Under the pieces are notes generated by a model, which searched no databases, was not told where the DNA came from, and saw nothing but the letters and a program-made list of their open reading frames with translations. Below, in pieces: positions 41,714 through 50,477 of a DNA stretch of 64,000 nt; the first letter of the stretch is position 1; each line of letters starts with the position of its first letter. Made by a program: the position numbers and the translations under genes. The stretch covers positions 5,828,001 to 5,892,000 of the forward strand of contig NZ_FMHV01000002.1 in NCBI RefSeq assembly GCF_900091465.1. Direction: 5' to 3'. Origin of the DNA: Micromonospora rhizosphaerae (GTDB lineage: Bacteria > Actinomycetota > Actinomycetes > Mycobacteriales > Micromonosporaceae).

Positions 41714-41874
41714 ATCCCAGTTGCCATCCCGTCTGCCGCCGACCCACACACCGTGGAGCGGGCCAGGGCCAGGGTGACCAGGTGGAGCGCCCGACCGGAC
41801 GTACGACCTGGTCACCCTGGCCCTGGTCTGCTCGGCTTGCCTGGGTCGGTGGCTGACGGGATGGCATCCCACCT
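41714..41874. repeat. Long imperfect hairpin element
   Basis: Two arms pair across 22 loop bases. The inner arm 41756-41783 matches 41806-41833 at 26 of 28 positions, and the outer arm 41723-41746 matches 41842-41865 at about 22 of 24. The total stem is over 50 bp. It begins 30 bases after the Shedu stop. It could be a MITE, a strong terminator, or a structured RNA belonging to the defence locus. No coding frame inside is convincing. Confidence 0.7.
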
Positions 41875-42300
41875 CAACCACCCACCCGCCGGAACCGTTC
41901 GGCAACTCCATCCTGGAGTCGTCTGGCCCCCGCCGGAGGCAAGGCTCTAACCCCGCCTCTCTCCTTCACCTTCCACCCCTTCCACCACCAACCCCCTTCC
42001 TCCCTGGGGCTCCAGCGACCCCGCACGGATCGTTCGGCAACTCCGTCCGCCCGTGGTGGCCTCCGGCTCTCGTAGTGCTGCTGGAGCGTGGAGAACGGGT
42101 GAGAGCGTGTCCGTCTGGCCCTGGTCATCTGCGGGACTCGTCACCGGGTCACCTCACTGACCCAGGGGTGACGCGCGGGGCGGGGTGTGGGGTTCGGGCC
42201 GGCTGACTTTCCGCCCCGGCGCCGTAGGCGGCCGGGGCGGCGGCTCCGCAGGGCCGTTTGCCGCGCCCCGACCCGCGCCGCGCGGAGCGCCTTGATCTAG
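41875..42300. repeat. Non-coding stretch with direct repeats, pyrimidine tract and GC-rich palindromes
   Basis: The 14-mer CGTTCGGCAACTCC occurs at 41896-41909 and 42031-42044. Between them (about 41950-42010) the plus strand is almost pure pyrimidine. CTGGCCCTGGTC from the hairpin upstream recurs near 42115. At about 42165-42298 a GC-rich block is related, inverted, to the repeat at 29209-29256. No gene is recognised. Confidence 0.5.
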
Positions 42301-42324
42301 TACAGGTCAATTCGGCAACAGATC

Positions 42325-42353
42325 ACCAGTAGGTGCTGTCCCGTCACGGGACA
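42325..42353. repeat. Copy of the AGTAGGTGCT/TGTCCCG hairpin repeat
   Basis: TGTCCCGTCACGGGACA (42337-42353) is a perfect inverted repeat and is preceded by AGTAGGTGCT. The same ~30 bases appear at 47702-47731. This copy ends four bases before the left end of the ISL3 element, so the IS may have cut it. Confidence 0.6.
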
Positions 42354-42357
42354 TGCT

Positions 42358-43833
42358 GGCTCTTCGAACTTGAGCGGGGCCGGCGCTGGCCCGCGCGGTC
42401 TTGATTCCCTGGGTGGAAGAGTCGCTCATGCTTGAGGACCCGCAGCTCTTCCATGATCATCTGAGTGTCGAGTTCGGACGATCACAAGTGAAAAGCTGCA
42501 GGCATGGTCAACGATACGACTCGGCTGCTGGGCCTTGACGGCCTAGCGGTGACCGGGGTGGAGCAGGCGGGTGATGGCACGCCGGTGGTGCATCTGGCCA
42601 CGGTGGATGAGCAGGCGCGATGCTGCCCGCGGTGCGGTCAGCGGGCGTGGCGGGTGAAGGAGTGGACCACGACCCGGCCGCGGGATTTGCCGGTGGCGGG
42701 TCGGGCGCCTCGGCTGCGGTGGCGTAAGCCCCGGTGGCGGTGCGACAACCGGGACTGCGAGCGTGGCTCGTTCACCGAGCAGGTCAGCGAGGTGCCGGCG
42801 CGGGCACGGCTCACGCGCCGGCTACGCCGCTCGGCTGGTACGGCGGTCGCCGACGCAGGCCGGACGGTGGTGCAGTCGGCCCGCGATCACCAGGTGTCCT
42901 GGCCGGTCGTCTCGGCGGCGTTTCGCGCCCACGCTGCCGAGGTGCTGCCAGCCGAGCCCGGCCCGGTCAAGGTGCTGGGCATCGATGAGGTCCGCCGCGG
43001 CAAACCGAGATGGGTCTTCGATGAGCAGGACGGACCGTGGAGCACGACCGCCGACCGTTGGCATGTCGGCTTCGTGGACCTGTCCGGCGGGCAAGGCCTA
43101 CTCGCGCAGGTCGAGGGCCGCACCACCGCCTCAGTCGTCGGCTGGCTCGCCGCCCGCCCAGCGGCGTGGCGGCACGCGGTCCAAGCGGTGGCGATCGACA
43201 TGTGCACGGTGTTCAAGGCCGCGATCCGCGCGGTGTTACCGCAGGCCACCATCGTCGTTGATCACTTTCACATGGTGCAGTTGGCCAACGCAGCGGTCAC
43301 CGAAGTCCGCCGCCGGGTCACCATGACCCAGCGCGGCCGCCGCGGCCGCAAACAAGATCGGGAGTGGCAACTACGTAACCGGCTCACCCGTTCAGCGGCG
43401 CGAATGCGAGCCGAGCACGTCGACACCCTCGTTGACGACCTGACCGACCTACCGGCGGCGATCGGGCAACCGATCCTTGCCGCCTGGAACGCCAGGGAAG
43501 ACCTCCTTGACCTCCTCGCCATCGCGAGGACCAACCGCAACCGGGCCGAGATCAGCAAGCTGCTGGGCAGGTTCTACCAGCGGTGCGCGACGAGCGACCT
43601 GTCCGAAATCCACCGACTCGCCACCACGACCGAGACCTGGTGGCCACAAATCCTCGCATTCATCCAGACCGGGATCACCAACGCCGGAAGCGAAGGCACC
43701 AACCGAGTGATCAAGACCGTCGCCCGCGACGCCTACGGCTTCCGCAACCCCGACAACCAGAGGCTACGCACCCGCTGCGCCACCACCCGACGCACACGCG
43801 GACACCTCCACCCGGCCTAACTTTCGAAAGGCT
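42358..43833 (+). mobile_element. ISL3-family insertion sequence
   Basis: The element holds one intact ISL3 transposase. Short imperfect inverted repeats are suggested by GGCTCTTCGAACTT at 42358-42371 and the complement of 43820-43833 (8 of 10 matches in the core around TTCGAA). Exact ends and the expected 8-bp target duplication are not certain. Confidence 0.65.
42504..43820 (+). CDS. ISL3-family transposase
   Basis: The 438-aa product has the N-terminal zinc-ribbon (ARCCPRCGQRAWRVKEW and RWRCDNRDCERGSFTEQ), an HTH (AGRTVVQSARDHQVSWPVVS), and the DDE core: VKVLGIDEVRRGKPRWV (D), VAIDMCTVFKAAIRAVLP (D), VVDHFHMVQLANAAV, and near the end ITNAGSEGTNRVIKTVARDA with the Glu, then YGFRNPDNQRLRTRC. 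Length and motifs are complete, so the copy may be active. Confidence 0.93.
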   Translation: MVNDTTRLLGLDGLAVTGVEQAGDGTPVVHLATVDEQARCCPRCGQRAWRVKEWTTTRPRDLPVAGRAPRLRWRKPRWRCDNRDCERGSFTEQVSEVPARARLTRRLRRSAGTAVADAGRTVVQSARDHQVSWPVVSAAFRAHAAEVLPAEPGPVKVLGIDEVRRGKPRWVFDEQDGPWSTTADRWHVGFVDLSGGQGLLAQVEGRTTASVVGWLAARPAAWRHAVQAVAIDMCTVFKAAIRAVLPQATIVVDHFHMVQLANAAVTEVRRRVTMTQRGRRGRKQDREWQLRNRLTRSAARMRAEHVDTLVDDLTDLPAAIGQPILAAWNAREDLLDLLAIARTNRNRAEISKLLGRFYQRCATSDLSEIHRLATTTETWWPQILAFIQTGITNAGSEGTNRVIKTVARDAYGFRNPDNQRLRTRCATTRRTRGHLHPA

Positions 43834-43937
43834 TCTATGGATCGGGCTCGATGGCGAGCCGGCGTTGGGAGCGGCGATGTAGCTATGCCGGCAGGGCCGA
43901 CCGCTCTCGCGCCGCGCGACTGCTGTTGGATGTCCTT

Positions 43938-44495
43938 ATGGCTGATCAGTCGGCGCTCTCGGCGGACGAAATCCTGGACATCGTGGACGAGCACGACCGG
44001 GTGGTGGGGCAGGCGCCACGCAAGGAGGCGTACGCCCACGGATTGCGGCACCGCTGCGTGTTCGTGCTGGCACGAGACGCGGAGGGGCGCGTCTTCGTGC
44101 ACCGCCGCACCGCGCGGAAGCTCGTCTTCCCATCGCTGTACGACATGTTCGTCGGCGGGGTGGTCGGCACGGGCGAGTCGTACGACGAGGCAGCACTGCG
44201 CGAGGCCGAGGAGGAATTGGGAGTGTCGGGACTGCCCGCGCCCGTACCGCTGTTCAAGTTCCTCTACGAGACGCCCGAGCACGCCTGGTGGTCCGCTGTC
44301 TACGAGACACGCTGCGAGCCGCCGGTCGACCCACAGGCCGAGGAGGTCGCCTGGCACGCGTTCCTCACCGAGGAGGAGCTGGAACGGCGGCTCGCCGAGT
44401 GGACGTGGGTGCCGGACGGCATGGACGCGTATCGCCGGCTGCTGGCGTGGCGAGCTGACCAGGCCGAGCAGCCTGTGCAGCGTCGATGCTTATAG
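43938..44495 (+). CDS. NUDIX hydrolase
   Basis: The 185-aa product has VDEHDRVVGQAPRKEAYAHG and RHRCVFVLARDAEGRVFVHR at the N-terminus and a full Nudix box, GTGESYDEAALREAEEELGV (G-x5-E-x7-REAxEELG). The layout resembles the IPP-isomerase-like and YfcD-type Nudix proteins that hydrolyse nucleoside diphosphate derivatives. ATG 43938 is chosen by homology; earlier in-frame sequence belongs to the IS flank. It stands alone after the IS. Confidence 0.88.
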   Translation: MADQSALSADEILDIVDEHDRVVGQAPRKEAYAHGLRHRCVFVLARDAEGRVFVHRRTARKLVFPSLYDMFVGGVVGTGESYDEAALREAEEELGVSGLPAPVPLFKFLYETPEHAWWSAVYETRCEPPVDPQAEEVAWHAFLTEEELERRLAEWTWVPDGMDAYRRLLAWRADQAEQPVQRRCL

Positions 44496-44781
44496 AGGAT
44501 CACCGTCCTCATCGACCGCCCAGCAGAGCTCCCTCACACCAGAGCAGGCGCCAACCGATCAAACCCCGATCAAGTTCGAAGAGCCGACATGCTTGACACT
44601 CGCGTCCCACCTGATACCCGACATGATCCTCAAGTGGGTCGCGCAGGCCCTCACGGTCCGCAACAGGGGCGGCGCATCGCGGCTACTTGTTTCATTGACC
44701 TGCGAGCGTTGCCCGGCCAGGCTCCCACAGCGATAACAGGTGTGAAGATCGTCCCCGGGCGACAAACGGGAGGTGGCTGCT
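44496..44781. other. Gene-free stretch
   Basis: About 285 bases without a recognised gene, repeat or RNA. GGGAGG at its right end is the ribosome site of the next gene. Confidence 0.4.
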
Positions 44782-45207
44782 GTGGGGTTCTGGGACTCCA
44801 GTCCGTTCGGCAACGATGACGCTGCGGACTTCGCCGACGCGCTGGACAAGACGACGGCGCAGGGGCGCATCGAGATGGTCGGCGCCGTGCTGGAACGCGT
44901 TGCTACTACCGGCATCAGCCAGGAACTCGATGCCGGTGACGCGCCCCGGGCGGTAGCAGCCGCAGCTTTGGTCGCCGCCCAGTGTCCTGCCGGTGAGCCC
45001 GTGCGCTCCAACTACGGTCCGTCCACGTCCATGCCGCAGTTTCCGGGCTACGTACGGCAACTGGCGATCACCGCCCTCGATCGCCTGGTCACACCGCCGT
45101 CCTGGCTTGCCGACGGCTGGAGGAATGACGCGACATGGCGTCGAACCATCAGCGATCTTCGCAACGTCCTCGACCCACCGCAGGCCGAAACCCTCTTCGA
45201 TCTGTAG
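44782..45207 (+). CDS. DUF4259 domain protein
   Basis: The 141-aa product starts GFWDSSPFGNDDAADFADAL, the DUF4259 signature (G-x-W-x-x-x-P-F-x-N-D-D-A-A-D-F), followed by AVAAAALVAAQCPAGEPV, YVRQLAITALDRLV and SWRRTISDLRNVLD-like helix (TWRRTISDLRNVLD). It is a small helical protein of unknown function. GTG 44782 has GGGAGG at proper distance; GTG 44773 abuts the site. The frame continues in style after the TAG (GVNAELTEHFDTSG), so the stop may be recent. Confidence 0.8.
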   Translation: MGFWDSSPFGNDDAADFADALDKTTAQGRIEMVGAVLERVATTGISQELDAGDAPRAVAAAALVAAQCPAGEPVRSNYGPSTSMPQFPGYVRQLAITALDRLVTPPSWLADGWRNDATWRRTISDLRNVLDPPQAETLFDL

Positions 45208-45454
45208 TCGGGCGTCAACGCCGAACTCACCGAGCACTTCGACACGTCCGGACGCCCTCGCCCCCACGACGATCGGCCACACAGCGTGACGCGCGGATTG
45301 CGGCATAGAAAGACGTCGCGCAGGCATACTCAGTCGCGTGGAAGCGTCCCGCCCGAGGCAACTCGCGTTCCTCATGCGCCCCACCGCACCGCGCAGCCCG
45401 CCGCTGAGGCCCATCCAGGCGACGACGCCGGCCGGGAGCCCGCCCGCGACTGGA

Positions 45455-45964
45455 TTATCGACTGTGCTGCATGCCGCGGACCATGCGAATCTCCCGCACC
45501 CCGCCCTCGACCTGGGCCGTCCCGTCGGCAACGAAGCCGTGCTTGCGGTAGAACGCCTGTGCACGAGGGTTCGGGTCGGCCACCCACAGCGCCACCGACT
45601 CCTCCGGATCGACGACCGCCTCCAGCAGCGCCGGCCCAGCACCCGTGCCGTGGTCGGCCGCATACACATAGAGCACATACAGCTGCCTCGCCCACGCCGC
45701 CCCGGCGTCCAAGGGCGGGCCTGACATGGCGATCCCGACCAGCTCGCCGTCCCGCTCGGCGACAGCCACGCGGTTCTCGCGATAGCGCTCGTCGGTCAAC
45801 GCGGCAGTCCAAAACCGCTCCCGAGCAGCCAGGAACCCTGGGTCGTCGAGCACCGCGTCCGACATGAGTCCCCGATACGTCTCCTGCCAGCACCGCACAT
45901 TCACACGTGCCATCTGCGCGACGTCCTCGACCCGAGCCGGGCGAGCAGTCAGCGAGGAACTCAC
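45455..45964 (-). CDS. GNAT-family N-acetyltransferase
   Basis: The 169-aa product is a GCN5-type acetyltransferase: TARPARVEDVAQMARVNVRC at the start, ENRVAVAERDGELVGIAMSG (strand 4), RQLYVLYVYAADHGTGAGPA with the acetyl-CoA loop (DHGTGAGPALLEAV), and PNPRAQAFYRKHGFVADGTA. It transfers acetyl from acetyl-CoA to an unknown amine. GTG 45964 is chosen by homology; no strong ribosome site is visible. Confidence 0.87.
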   Translation of the reverse strand: MSSSLTARPARVEDVAQMARVNVRCWQETYRGLMSDAVLDDPGFLAARERFWTAALTDERYRENRVAVAERDGELVGIAMSGPPLDAGAAWARQLYVLYVYAADHGTGAGPALLEAVVDPEESVALWVADPNPRAQAFYRKHGFVADGTAQVEGGVREIRMVRGMQHSR

Positions 45965-46440
45965 CGCCGAATCGTAGGCCGCCAACCGCCGCCCGCTACA
46001 CCAGGTCCGCCAGTACGCAGCAGGAGGCTTGGTTAGCGTCGCAGGACATCCGGGTTCCGGTGGACGAACTGGCTTTTTCCTCCGAGGACGGACATCTACT
46101 CGTTCCCCAGTTGGTAAGCGCCGGTTGGCTACCGGGCGGAGGCGACCCCGCACGTCACTGCTGTGGACGCCGCCCTGTCTGACATGAGCGGCGCGGAGCA
46201 TGCTCACTTGTGGACGGTTGAGGCGCTCCATGATGCCCCAGAGTGGGCAGGTGCCCGGGAGCTAGCCGCCCGCGCGTTGCACTTTCTCTAACGACCGCTC
46301 ATCGGCAAGTCCGGACGTCGGCTCCATTCGGTTGACATGACGCTCCGTAACGCGCGGATCGCGGCATGAGCGGATGTTCAGTTGGGCTCAGGCGAAGGTC
46401 TGACGCGGTGGCTGTGGGACCACGGGTCTCGTCGGGGATG
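45965..46440. other. Gene-poor stretch with small coding relics
   Basis: Two plus-strand relics are visible: SQDIRVPVDELAFSSEDGHL near 46050-46110, and in another frame MSGAEHAHLWTVEALHDAPE running to LAARALHFL and TAA at 46291. They look like parts of a lost gene with a frameshift between them. No family is recognised. Confidence 0.4.
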
Positions 46441-46446
46441 CGTCGG

Positions 46447-46477
46447 TTGACCTCAAGCAAACTTGAGGTTGCATGCT
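46447..46477 (+). promoter_or_regulatory. SoxR-type operator and promoter with 19-bp spacer
   Basis: ACCTCAAGCAAACTTGAGGT (46450-46469) is a near-perfect SoxR box. It lies between a -35 TTGACC (46447-46452) and a -10 CATGCT (46472-46477) separated by 19 bp, the overlong spacing that MerR/SoxR activators require. The gene downstream is a quinone reductase, a known kind of SoxR target in Streptomyces. Confidence 0.85.
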
Positions 46478-46516
46478 TTCGGCGTTCGCGTCGGCGAACG
46501 GATGGGAGTAGGTGGT

Positions 46517-47488
46517 ATGCGAGTGGTCCAGGCGATCCGTTTCGGGGGTCCCGAGGTGCTGGTTCCAGGTCAGGCGCCGGACCCGGTGGCCGGGCCGGGC
46601 CAGGTCGTGGTCGATGTGGCGGTGGCGGGCATGACGTTCGTCGAGACGCAGATCCGGCGTGGCACCGACAGGTGGCATGAACGGCCGCGGCTGCCGTACG
46701 TGCCGGGCGGTCTGGTGGCCGGGCTTGTGAGCGCAGTCGGCGCCCAGGTGGATCCGGCTTGGCTGGGGCGGCGTGTCGTGGCCAGTACGGGAGAGACCGG
46801 CGGTTTCGCCGAGCGGGCGGTGGCGCTGGTCGGGGAGCTGTTCCCGGTGCCAGACGGCCTCGGCCTGCCGGAGGCCACCGCCCTTTACAGCGACGGCAGC
46901 ACGGCGCAGGGGCTGGCCGAACACGCCAAGATCGGCCCAGGTGACTGGATTCTGGTCGAAGCGGCGGCGGGTGGGGTGGGCAGCCTGCTGGTGCAGCTCG
47001 CCCGTGCGACGGGCGCGCGGGTCGTCGGAGCCGCTCGCGGAGGCCGGAAGCTCGATCTGGTCCGAGAGCTAGGCGCCGACGCGGTCGTCGACTACTCCGA
47101 ACCAGGCTGGATCAAGCGGGTGCTCGAAGCGACCGGTGACGCGGGACCGGATGTGGTGTTCGACGGCGTCGGCGGCCAGATCGGGCGGGCCGCGTTCGAG
47201 GTGACGGCCCGCGGCGGCCGTTTCTCGGTGCACGGCGCCTCCAGCGGTGAGGCCACGCTTATCGACCCTGCGGAGGCGAGCCAAAGGGACGTGAAGGTGA
47301 TCGGCATCGAACAGCTCTTTGATTTCGGACCGCATGTGGTGCGGTGGGCGGAGCGGATGATGTCGCAGGCGGCAGCGGGACTCGTCCGGCCGATCATCGG
47401 GCAGACCTTCTCGTTGGAGCGTGCCGCCGATGCGCACGCCGCAGTCGAAAACCGCACCGCCGTGGGGAAGACCCTGCTGTTGATTTGA
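46517..47488 (+). CDS. NADPH:quinone reductase-like zinc-independent MDR oxidoreductase
   Basis: The 323-aa product is a medium-chain dehydrogenase of the quinone-reductase branch: MRVVQAIRFGGPEVLVPGQA, AVAGMTFVETQIRRGTDRWH, PYVPGGLVAGLVSAVG, the NADPH loop VEAAAGGVGSLLVQLARATG, and DVVFDGVGGQIGRAAFE. Zinc-binding Cys are absent, as usual in this branch. ATG 46517 follows AGGTGGT. It detoxifies quinones with NADPH. A SoxR box and 19-bp-spaced promoter upstream indicate induction by redox-cycling compounds; no soxR gene is in the window. Confidence 0.92.
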   Translation: MRVVQAIRFGGPEVLVPGQAPDPVAGPGQVVVDVAVAGMTFVETQIRRGTDRWHERPRLPYVPGGLVAGLVSAVGAQVDPAWLGRRVVASTGETGGFAERAVALVGELFPVPDGLGLPEATALYSDGSTAQGLAEHAKIGPGDWILVEAAAGGVGSLLVQLARATGARVVGAARGGRKLDLVRELGADAVVDYSEPGWIKRVLEATGDAGPDVVFDGVGGQIGRAAFEVTARGGRFSVHGASSGEATLIDPAEASQRDVKVIGIEQLFDFGPHVVRWAERMMSQAAAGLVRPIIGQTFSLERAADAHAAVENRTAVGKTLLLI

Positions 47489-47812
47489 CGGCCTGCGCCT
47501 GGGATCGCTGACCTGGCCACGTCATCCGCCGCTGAGGCTCAACGGCCCATGCCACCGCCAAAGCCGGACCACACGCTCATCGGCATGTGAGTGTGCCCAA
47601 GGCCGCTCATCTGTCACGGACTGTAACCAGGGCGACCAAGGCCGACTGTCGTGCATGTCCTGGGACGGATTCGTCAAGCATGTGGTGGGACTAGACAATC
47701 ACGAGTAGGTGCTTGTCCCGTCACGGGACATCCGTGACAGTGGCGTCCCACCAGATGCTTGACGCGATCCAGACCGTTGGCTTGCAGGATCTTGTGGGAG
47801 ACTCCCGCCGTG
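47489..47812. other. Gene-free stretch with nested hairpins
   Basis: Apart from the repeat described at 47674-47762, the stretch holds no recognisable gene. GTCAAGCATG and related palindromes near its right half may terminate the quinone-reductase transcript. Confidence 0.4.
47674..47762. repeat. Nested hairpin repeat (MITE-like)
   Basis: TCAAGCATGTGGTGGGAC (47674-47691) is matched at 17 of 18 positions by the complement of 47745-47762. Inside lies the perfect inverted repeat TGTCCCGTCACGGGACA (47714-47730). The inner part with AGTAGGTGCT is shared with 42325-42353. This looks like a small non-autonomous element or IS end. Confidence 0.6.
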
Positions 47813-48379
47813 ATGAGGGAGGCTGAGGACGAGGATGCCCTGGATGTCCGGGAGCTTGTTCCGGTCGAAGGCGGAACGTGGGGCGGGCTGCTGTTCGACA
47901 ACCCGAGGGTGGGGCTGGCCCCACACCTGACGTGGAGCTTCCGCTTTCCGTTCGAAGAGGTGATCCGGGACTACGGGAGCAGTCAGATCTTCCTGGACAT
48001 CGAGTGGCTACCTCTGCCCGGGGCCAGTTGGGGCAACATGACAGGCCAAGCGATTCGAGGCGTCGGCGAGCCTGCTGAGTCCAGCGTCTGCTTCTTCCAG
48101 CATCACCAATACGACCTCATTGACCTGGAGATCGTGGAGCAGCGTGATCTATGGATTCACGCCCGTGCCACGCTGACCGGTGACTTGGACGGCCTAGGCA
48201 TGGATCCTGTCACCGCCGACGCATGGCTTCGCTTCACCGGCATCCGGGTGTATCTGAGTGACATCACCTCGGCCGAATCAGCGCTTGCTCGGCTCCAGGA
48301 GTTCACCGCCCCTGAGGGGCTGTCGTACACGCCGACGCCCAACAGCCCTTCCTTCCGGTTCGAGCCTGCGGATTCCTAG
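47813..48379 (+). CDS. Hypothetical protein (188 aa)
   Basis: The product has LDVRELVPVEGGTWGGLLFD, FRFPFEEVIRDYGSSQIFLD, WLPLPGASWGNMTGQAIRG and RFTGIRVYLSDITSAESALA. Composition and codon use are normal for a real gene of the host, but I recognise no domain. ATG 47813 is taken as start; a longer in-frame start exists at 47759 inside the hairpin element and is less likely. Stands alone. Confidence 0.65.
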   Translation: MREAEDEDALDVRELVPVEGGTWGGLLFDNPRVGLAPHLTWSFRFPFEEVIRDYGSSQIFLDIEWLPLPGASWGNMTGQAIRGVGEPAESSVCFFQHHQYDLIDLEIVEQRDLWIHARATLTGDLDGLGMDPVTADAWLRFTGIRVYLSDITSAESALARLQEFTAPEGLSYTPTPNSPSFRFEPADS

Positions 48380-48442
48380 CGGCGTTCACGGCATCGCACC
48401 AGGTTGGCAGGCGCCATGGTCGCCCTAACCTTCTACGCCTCT

Positions 48443-49038
48443 TTACGCCGCCAGCCCGAGCAGCTCACCAGCGCGGGCGTTGAAGCGCTGAACTTCCGGC
48501 ACCTTCGGGTAGGGCTTCATCCGCCGCTGCAGGTCGCGCACGGTTTCGATAGCGCGAGAGGAGTTGACCGACGCTGACAGCTCGACAACCCGCGTTGCGC
48601 GAGACGCTGCAGCGTCTACGTCGGAGCGGTCGAGGTCGACCACCGCCAGCGCTGCCTCGCTCAGCGCGCCCCGGCGCGCTCTCCCCTGCCGCCGTGCGCC
48701 TGCGGCGGACTCCGTGGCGAACCGTTCGGTCTCTGCCGGCTCCTTGAGATCGCGGAAGCAGTGGGCCGCTTCGCCGAGAAGGTACGGAGCGTCGATGAAC
48801 TTGGCCCACGCGGGTTCCTCGTCGTGGTTGACCCGAGCGAACACCTGCTCAGCTCGTGCGACGGACGCAGCGGCGGCGGGCGCATCACCGACGGCTGCGA
48901 GGGCACGCGCCTCAAGGATGTGCAGGTCTGCGAGGCACGCCGTGGACTCACCTTCGGCCAGCCCTCGACGGCCAGCTCGGGCCAGCATCAGTGCCTCGCG
49001 CGGATGCCCGAGCAGGTTTGCCTGGTCTGACATTCCGG
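48443..49038 (-). pseudogene. 3' part of a TPR-containing regulator, split by IS701
   Basis: The reverse frame encodes the tetratricopeptide-like C-terminal region common in actinomycete XRE-type regulators: MSDQANLLGHPREALMLARA, ACLADLHILEARALAAVGDA, AWAKFIDAPYLLGEAAHCFR. At 49039 it meets the left end of an IS. Removing the IS and one CTAG copy restores the frame directly into LAQASNSTALGAHVLAG on the far side (about 50478-50545). The N-terminal DNA-binding part is lost or degenerate further upstream. Confidence 0.8.
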
Positions 49039-50477
49039 CTAGTACTCCAGCCGGGGATCGTGATCACGGCTCGATGAGGGCTTGTCGGGCGTAATGGCTT
49101 TTCATGGCGCGGGCTTGGTGGCGGCGTCGGCGGACCGACCAGAGCAAGGGATCGGTGTGGCGGCGGGTGGGCTCGATGATCAGGACGTTGAACAGGTGGC
49201 GTAGCTCGTTGACGGTTAGCGGGATCAGCCCGGCCGGGTCGGGCCGGTCGCGGTGAGCGGTGGCAGCGGCGAGGAAGGCGTGGGCGAGGATCGCCAGGGT
49301 GGTCCAGCGGTGCCAGGACGTCCAGCGGCGGTTCTGGTGCTGGTCGAGGCCGAGGCCGGTCTTCGCGGCTTGGAACGACTCTTCAATTTTCCAGCGGCGC
49401 CCGGCCACTGTGACGAGGGTGTGCAGCGGGACGGGTTCGGGTGACCAGCAGCGGTAGAAGGCCAGCTCGCCGGTTGTCCGGTTGCGGCGGATCAGGAGCC
49501 AGTGGTGTCCTCCGTGCTGGTCGCGGTGGGCGGGTAGGGCGGTGAAGGACCAGTCGTAGTAGCGGTGTCCCTTGGCGCCTCGACCGGCGGACACGCGCTG
49601 CCAGGCAGAAGCGGGCAGTCCCGTGGCCAGCGCGTCTACGCGGTAGACACCGAGGCTGGTGGTCACCTGATGTGAGCAGGCCACCGCCAGGACGTAGCCC
49701 AGTTGCAACTGACGAAGCTGGGCGGCCAGGCGCGGGTCTCCGCCGTAGGCTTCGTCGCCGGCCACCCAGCGGCAGGGCAGCCCGGCGGTGACCGCGGTCT
49801 CGATCATCCGGGACGCCAGCTGTGGCTTGGTCGCGAACCGCACCTGCTCCGGGACACCCGCCTCAGCCCGGCGTTGCGGGTCGTCGCACCACGATTTCGG
49901 GAGGTAGAGGGCCGCGTCGAGCATCGCGTGAACCACCTCGGTGGCGTAGACCAGATGCACGGCGAGCTGGCAGTTCTCGATCTTCCCGGCGGTGCCGGAG
50001 TACTGCCGTTGAACGCCGACGGTGTGCCGGCCCTTCTTCAGATCACCGGTCTCGTCGATGACCAGTACCGCTTCGGTGTCGCCGAACTGCTCGCAGATGA
50101 ACTCACGCACGTCGGCGCGGACCGCCACGTCGTCCCACTTCACCCGGGTCAGTAGGTCCTGCATCCCGTCCGGACCGGCGTCGCCGGCGTGCTCAGCGAT
50201 CGTCCAGCAGTTCTTACGCGGTAGCGGCGCCAGCAGGCCTCGGACAAAGTCCCGTACCCGCCGCCGGGGCTCCGGCCTGCGGAAACGTTGGCCGACAGTG
50301 AACAGCAGGTCGTCGAACAACATCCGCCATCGCTGGGCGTCTACCCTGTATCCGGCAGCCACCGCTGCGTCATGGTCAGTCCACACAACCGTCCATGATC
50401 GACGGTGGCTGCCCTCGTTCCCGCGCCGCATCACGCCACAGCTCAGCCAAGGTCAACATCCCCGGCTGGAGTACTAG
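49039..50477 (-). mobile_element. IS701-family insertion sequence with CTAG duplication
   Basis: The ends are perfect inverted repeats of 20 bases counting the target (CTAGTACTCCAGCCGGGGAT at 49039-49058 and its complement at 50458-50477). CTAG at both ends is the 4-bp target duplication typical of IS701. The one transposase inside is complete, and the host gene reads through when the element is removed, so insertion is recent. Confidence 0.92.
49064..50386 (-). CDS. IS701-family transposase
   Basis: The ~440-aa product has the family DDE segments: AVLVIDETGDLKKGRHTVGV (D), VQRQYSGTAGKIENCQLAVH, RWVAGDEAYGGDPRLAAQLR (D), and GRRWKIEESFQAAKTGLGLD (E), ending in RHLFNVLIIEPTRR. I chose GTG 50386 (product VWTDHDAAVAAGYRVDAQRW); an ATG at 50434 gives 16 more residues. 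Intact and probably active. Confidence 0.9.
   Translation of the reverse strand: MWTDHDAAVAAGYRVDAQRWRMLFDDLLFTVGQRFRRPEPRRRVRDFVRGLLAPLPRKNCWTIAEHAGDAGPDGMQDLLTRVKWDDVAVRADVREFICEQFGDTEAVLVIDETGDLKKGRHTVGVQRQYSGTAGKIENCQLAVHLVYATEVVHAMLDAALYLPKSWCDDPQRRAEAGVPEQVRFATKPQLASRMIETAVTAGLPCRWVAGDEAYGGDPRLAAQLRQLQLGYVLAVACSHQVTTSLGVYRVDALATGLPASAWQRVSAGRGAKGHRYYDWSFTALPAHRDQHGGHHWLLIRRNRTTGELAFYRCWSPEPVPLHTLVTVAGRRWKIEESFQAAKTGLGLDQHQNRRWTSWHRWTTLAILAHAFLAAATAHRDRPDPAGLIPLTVNELRHLFNVLIIEPTRRHTDPLLWSVRRRRHQARAMKSHYARQALIEP

Noticed and set aside
41896..42044. CRISPR array
   Set aside because: Only two copies of a 14-bp repeat, irregular spacing, and no cas genes in the window.
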